A program made the position numbers and the translations under genes. Under the pieces are notes generated by a model, which was not told the origin of the DNA, made no database searches, and saw nothing but the letters and a program-made list of their open reading frames with translations. Shown piece after piece: positions 59,474 through 64,000 of a stretch of 64,000 nt of DNA (the stretch's first letter is position 1; every line of letters starts with the position of its first letter). Source of the DNA: a bacterium (GTDB lineage Bacteria; Bacillota; Bacilli; Lactobacillales; Streptococcaceae); contig CAJNBY010000002.1 of the NCBI GenBank assembly GCA_905221125.1, positions 1-64,000 on the forward strand, in the 5' to 3' direction.

Positions 59474-60118
59474 ATGGAAAGTTTAGAACAAAAGTATGCT
59501 CAGACGTTAGAAGCTAGCAACTTGAGCTTGAAACAACGTCGAGTATTATTATCCAGCTTAAAATTATTCTCAGAAATTGGATTTGAAAATACAACGTCCA
59601 GCCTTATTGCCGAACGCGCTGGAGTGTCAGAAGGAACTGTTTTTAGTTACTTTAAAACAAAGGAAGGTATTTTAGAAGCCATTTTATCTACTTTTCTAGA
59701 ACAGGTTATTCCAGAAGTGATTGCGGATTTCTCAGAAAAGAAATTCACAGTAGATCAAGAAACTTTTCCCTTCTTTTTAAAAAGTATTGTTAGAGATAGG
59801 CTCTTTTTCATTCAGGAGAATCAAATGCATGTTAAAATTCTCTTGGGGCGTTCTTTTATTGATAAAAATCTTTCTATCCAGTTAGGAAATATTATTGTTC
59901 AATCTATAATAGAACCAATTAGCCCTGTTTTGAATCAATTTAAAGAAAAAGGACTTATTCTAAATTGGTCAAATGAAAGAATTGTTCGTTACATATTAGC
60001 ATTGAGTTTTTCTTATCTTATTCCAATGATGTTGAATGATGAAGGAACTATAAACATAGATGAAGCAGTTGATGAAATTGTTGAATGTTTGTCATCTGCC
60101 CTAATGAAAGTAAAATAA
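59474..60118 (+). CDS. TetR-family repressor
   Basis: A 214-residue repressor. The N-terminal helix-turn-helix is in AERAGVSEGTVFSYFKTKEGI (read in pieces: AERAGVSEGTVFSYF, then KTKEGI). The C-terminal ligand domain is not of a recognisable subfamily. ATG 59474 is chosen after GAGAGGTGCTAGC, in preference to the GTG at 59465. It probably regulates its own operon through TGAGTG-TT-CACTCA at 58411. A hairpin terminator follows. Confidence 0.87.
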   Translation: MESLEQKYAQTLEASNLSLKQRRVLLSSLKLFSEIGFENTTSSLIAERAGVSEGTVFSYFKTKEGILEAILSTFLEQVIPEVIADFSEKKFTVDQETFPFFLKSIVRDRLFFIQENQMHVKILLGRSFIDKNLSIQLGNIIVQSIIEPISPVLNQFKEKGLILNWSNERIVRYILALSFSYLIPMMLNDEGTINIDEAVDEIVECLSSALMKVK

Positions 60119-60129
60119 ATTCTGATGTT

Positions 60130-60158
60130 AAAACTCACTGTTAATGGTGAGTTTTTTT
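60130..60158 (+). terminator. TetR gene terminator
   Basis: AAAACTCAC pairs with GTGAGTTTT (60147-60155), loop 8 nt, then T run. Confidence 0.9.
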
Positions 60159-60167
60159 GAAGCCAAC

Positions 60168-60199
60168 ATAAAAATCCCCAATCGGAGTGATTGAGGATT
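60168..60199 (-). terminator. gdhA terminator, beyond the BOX element
   Basis: AATCCCCAATC pairs with GATTGAGGATT; on the minus strand the hairpin is followed by TTTTTATG. The BOX at 60214-60319 separates it from gdhA. Confidence 0.78.
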
Positions 60200-60213
60200 G
60201 AGCTAAAAATCTT

Positions 60214-60317
60214 ATACTCAATGAAAATCAAAGAGCAAACTAGGAAGCTAGCCGCAGGCTGTACTTGAGTACGGTAAGGCGACGCTGACGTGGTTTGAAT
60301 TTGATTTTCGAAGAGTA

Positions 60318-60319
<2 letters not shown>
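60214..60319 (-). repeat. BOX element, A-C (no boxB)
   Basis: On the minus strand it begins ATACTCTTCGAAAATC, contains CGTCAGCGTCGCCTTACCG and ends TTTTCATTGAGTAT. It is a 106-bp A-C form without boxB. Its boxA end meets the gdhA stop codon. Confidence 0.93.
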
Positions 60320-61757
<1,438 letters not shown>

Positions 61758-61862
61758 CTATCAATTTAGTTTTGACATTCAGTTTTAGGACTTTTTTAAA
61801 ATAGATAAAAAAACGAACGTTTTTCTTGTAAATATCTTTCTCAAAGAGAAAATGTGAAAATA

Positions 61863-61871
61863 TGGTATAAT
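61863..61871 (+). promoter_or_regulatory. pyrD promoter, extended -10
   Basis: TGGTATAAT with no clear -35. A palindrome AAAAACG-AA-CGTTTTT (61809-61824) lies about 40 bp upstream; its role is unknown. Confidence 0.65.
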
Positions 61872-61905
61872 ATTAGCAATAAAAGGAATCTGGAGGATCA
61901 GAATC

Positions 61906-62841
61906 ATGGTATCAACGAAAACACAAATTGCTGGTTTTGCGTTTGACAACTGCTTGATGAATGCAGCAGGTGTGGCTTGTATGACGATAGAAGAGCTAGA
62001 GGGGGTTAAAAACTCAGTGGCAGGAACCTTTGTCACGAAGACAGCGACCTTGGACTTTCGTCAGGGAAATCCTGAGCCACGCTACCGAGATGTTCCCCTT
62101 GGTTCCATCAACTCTATGGGCTTGCCAAATAATGGCTTAGACTATTATTTGGACTATCTTTTGGATTTGCAGGAAAAAGAGCCAAACCGAACTTTCTTCC
62201 TTTCCCTAGTTGGAATGTCTCCAGAGGAAACCCATACTATCTTGAAAAAAGTCCAAGAGAGTGACTTTCGTGGTCTGACTGAGCTAAATCTCTCCTGTCC
62301 AAATGTTCCAGGTAAACCTCAGATTGCCTATGATTTTGAGACAACTGACCGGATTTTAGCAGAAGTATTTGCCTACTTTACCAAACCTCTTGGAATTAAG
62401 CTCCCACCTTATTTTGATATTGTTCACTTTGACCAAGCGGCAGCTATTTTCAATAAATATCCGCTCAAGTTTGTCAACTGCGTTAACTCTATCGGGAATG
62501 GCCTTTATATAGAAGATGAGTCTGTCGTGATTCGTCCTAAAAATGGTTTTGGTGGGATTGGTGGAGAATACATCAAACCGACTGCCCTTGCCAATGTTCA
62601 TGCCTTCTACCAACGCTTAAATCCTCAAATCCAAATCATCGGAACAGGTGGCGTTCTAACTGGTCGAGATGCCTTTGAACACATCCTCTGTGGTGCTAGT
62701 ATGGTGCAGGTAGGTACTACCCTCCATAAAGAAGGAGTCGGTGCTTTTGATCGTATTACCAATGAACTGAAAGCAATCATGACGGAAAAAGGGTACGAGA
62801 GCCTAGAAGATTTCCGTGGGAAATTGCGCTATATTGACTAA
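61906..62841 (+). CDS. pyrD: Dihydroorotate dehydrogenase, class 1A
   Basis: A 311-residue FMN enzyme. [15 protein letters not shown] near the N-terminus, [13 protein letters not shown], the catalytic Cys in [13 protein letters not shown] and [14 protein letters not shown] match fumarate-linked class 1A enzymes. It oxidises dihydroorotate to orotate for UMP, in the cytosol, without a PyrK partner. CTGGAGGATC precedes ATG 61906. The holA gene follows after 33 bp. Confidence 0.95.
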   Translation: MVSTKTQIAGFAFDNCLMNAAGVACMTIEELEGVKNSVAGTFVTKTATLDFRQGNPEPRYRDVPLGSINSMGLPNNGLDYYLDYLLDLQEKEPNRTFFLSLVGMSPEETHTILKKVQESDFRGLTELNLSCPNVPGKPQIAYDFETTDRILAEVFAYFTKPLGIKLPPYFDIVHFDQAAAIFNKYPLKFVNCVNSIGNGLYIEDESVVIRPKNGFGGIGGEYIKPTALANVHAFYQRLNPQIQIIGTGGVLTGRDAFEHILCGASMVQVGTTLHKEGVGAFDRITNELKAIMTEKGYESLEDFRGKLRYID

Positions 62842-62874
62842 ATTAAATCGAAAAATCAGAAGAAAGGAGAGAAG

Positions 62875-63912
62875 ATGCTAGCTATTGAAGAAAGCCAGAA
62901 GTTGACTTTATCAAATTTACCTAACCTGAGCCTTTTTACAGGCATAGATCAGGGCCAGTTTGAAGTGATGAAGAGTCAAGTGTTGAAACAGATTGGTTAT
63001 GATTCTGCCGACCTCAACTTTGCCTACTTTGATATGAAAGAAGTAGTTTACAAGGATGTGGAATTGGAATTGGTCAGCCTTCCTTTCTTTGCGGATGAGA
63101 AAATCGTGATATTAGACCATTTTGTCGATATCACAACAGCCAAGAAACGCTTTTTAACAGATGATGAGCTCAAGTCGTTTGAGGAGTACCTTGATAACCC
63201 TTCGCCAACAACCAAGTTATTGATATTTGCAGAAGGAAAACTGGATAGCAAAAGACGGTTGGTTAAATTACTGAAGCGTGATGCCAAGGTTTTTGACGCA
63301 GTAGAAGCCAAAGAACAAGAATTGCGCCAGTATTTCCACAAGTGGAGCCAGAAACAAGGTCTGCAGTTTGTGGGGCAATCCTTTGAAAATCTCCTCGTCA
63401 AGTCGGGTTTTCAATTTAGTGAAATCCAGAAAAATCTGCTGTTTTTACAGTCCTATAAGGAAGACTCTGTTATCGAGGAAGAGGATATTGTCAACGCTAT
63501 TCCCAAGACCTTACAGGATAATATTTTTGATTTAACTCAGTTTATTCTGACTAAAAAGATGGACCAGGCGCGCGACTTGGTTAGAGACTTGACCTTGCAA
63601 GGGGAAGACGAAATTAAGCTCATAGCTGTCATGCTAGGACAATTTCGGACTTTTACTCAGGTGAAAATTTTGGCGGAGTCTGGGCAAACAGAATCACAGA
63701 TTGCAAGTAGTTTAGGTAGTTATCTAGGACGCACTCCCAATCCCTATCAAATCAAGTTTGCGCTGAGAGATTCGCGAGCACTTTCCTTGAGCTTTTTGAA
63801 GCAAGCTATTTCCTATTTGATTGAGACAGACTATCAGATTAAAACAGGTCTTTATGAAAAAGGTTTCCTTTTTGAAAAGGCACTCTTACAGATTGCTAGT
63901 CAGGTAAATTGA
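62875..63912 (+). CDS. holA: DNA polymerase III delta subunit
   Basis: A 345-residue clamp-loader delta subunit (HolA). It has the expected three-domain form without a functional Walker A: residues ~1-140 (LFTGIDQGQFEVMKSQVL), central lid region, and a C-terminal collar domain (LIAVMLGQFRTFTQVKILA, YQIKFALRDSR). It opens the beta clamp. AAAGGAGAGAAG precedes ATG 62875. The 88 bases after it show no further feature in the window. Confidence 0.93.
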   Translation: MLAIEESQKLTLSNLPNLSLFTGIDQGQFEVMKSQVLKQIGYDSADLNFAYFDMKEVVYKDVELELVSLPFFADEKIVILDHFVDITTAKKRFLTDDELKSFEEYLDNPSPTTKLLIFAEGKLDSKRRLVKLLKRDAKVFDAVEAKEQELRQYFHKWSQKQGLQFVGQSFENLLVKSGFQFSEIQKNLLFLQSYKEDSVIEEEDIVNAIPKTLQDNIFDLTQFILTKKMDQARDLVRDLTLQGEDEIKLIAVMLGQFRTFTQVKILAESGQTESQIASSLGSYLGRTPNPYQIKFALRDSRALSLSFLKQAISYLIETDYQIKTGLYEKGFLFEKALLQIASQVN

Positions 63913-64000
63913 TATTTTTTTGAAACTACAACCCGCTTCAATATTATCTTGTCGTGTGTTTCTTGCTGATTTCCTTATCTATAAGCAAAAAACTTGAAAA

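Overview
The window is a low-GC Firmicute chromosome segment that reads as a viridans Streptococcus of the mitis/pneumoniae group. Three things point there: the gene order (spx, UPF0223, inositol phosphatase, rsmF, pst, alsD, murB-potABCD, alaS, aro genes, a choline-type teichoic acid cluster, mecA, hom-thrB, msrAB, rplJ-rplL, gdhA, pyrD, holA) follows the pneumococcal chromosome as I remember it; the proteins look near-identical to pneumococcal ones (recalled, not searched); and two BOX repeats, typical of this group, are present. An LtaS-type synthase and a Rib-repeat LPXTG protein are not what I expect in a typical pneumococcus, so S. mitis or a close relative is my best guess.

Layout. 1-1035: 3' end of a sortase-anchored surface protein with 276-bp repeats. 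1211-7431: hemW, acyl-ACP thioesterase, a HAD phosphatase, a membrane protein, then spxA-UPF0223-IMPase-rsmF. 7473-12573: a possible leaderless small ORF and the phosphate operon pstS-C-A-B-B-phoU. 12731-16472: amino-acid binding lipoprotein, a MocR regulator lacking its PLP lysine, alsD and a YhfC-like membrane protease. 16588-21434: murB-potABCD with an unexplained structured leader before potA. 21582-25233: small membrane protein, then a T-box(Ala) leader with a LURP-one gene and alaS. 25321-31529: alpha-amylase under a CcpA/MalR-type operator, a two-gene ABC transporter and the ltaS-like gene.

31646-42032: rlmI, then the near-complete aromatic pathway aroD-aroE-aroB-aroC-tyrA-ylbF-like-aroA-aroK-pheA, ending in a LytR-CpsA-Psr gene. 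42158-47596: teichoic acid cluster licD3-GT-GT-tarP-tarQ. 47796-50841: mecA, hom, thrB. 50910-51105: BOX element (A-B-B-C). 51136-56983: msrAB, a heterodimeric ABC exporter and an amidohydrolase. 57026-58174: L10 leader and rplJ-rplL. 58373-60118: a quinone-reductase-like gene and a TetR regulator with a palindromic operator. 60214-60319: a second BOX touching the gdhA stop codon. 60318-63912: gdhA, pyrD, holA. All intact genes look functional. I see no tRNA, rRNA, CRISPR array, prophage or insertion sequence, and no gene-free stretch longer than 300 bases.

The points most worth following are the switch-like RNA between murB and potA with its overlapping 8-codon ORF, three genes or ORFs whose ATG sits at the predicted transcription start, paired ABC ATPases with one degenerate site, the lysine-less MocR protein, and the coexistence of an LtaS-type enzyme with a choline teichoic acid cluster. 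No wholly new multi-gene system was evident.
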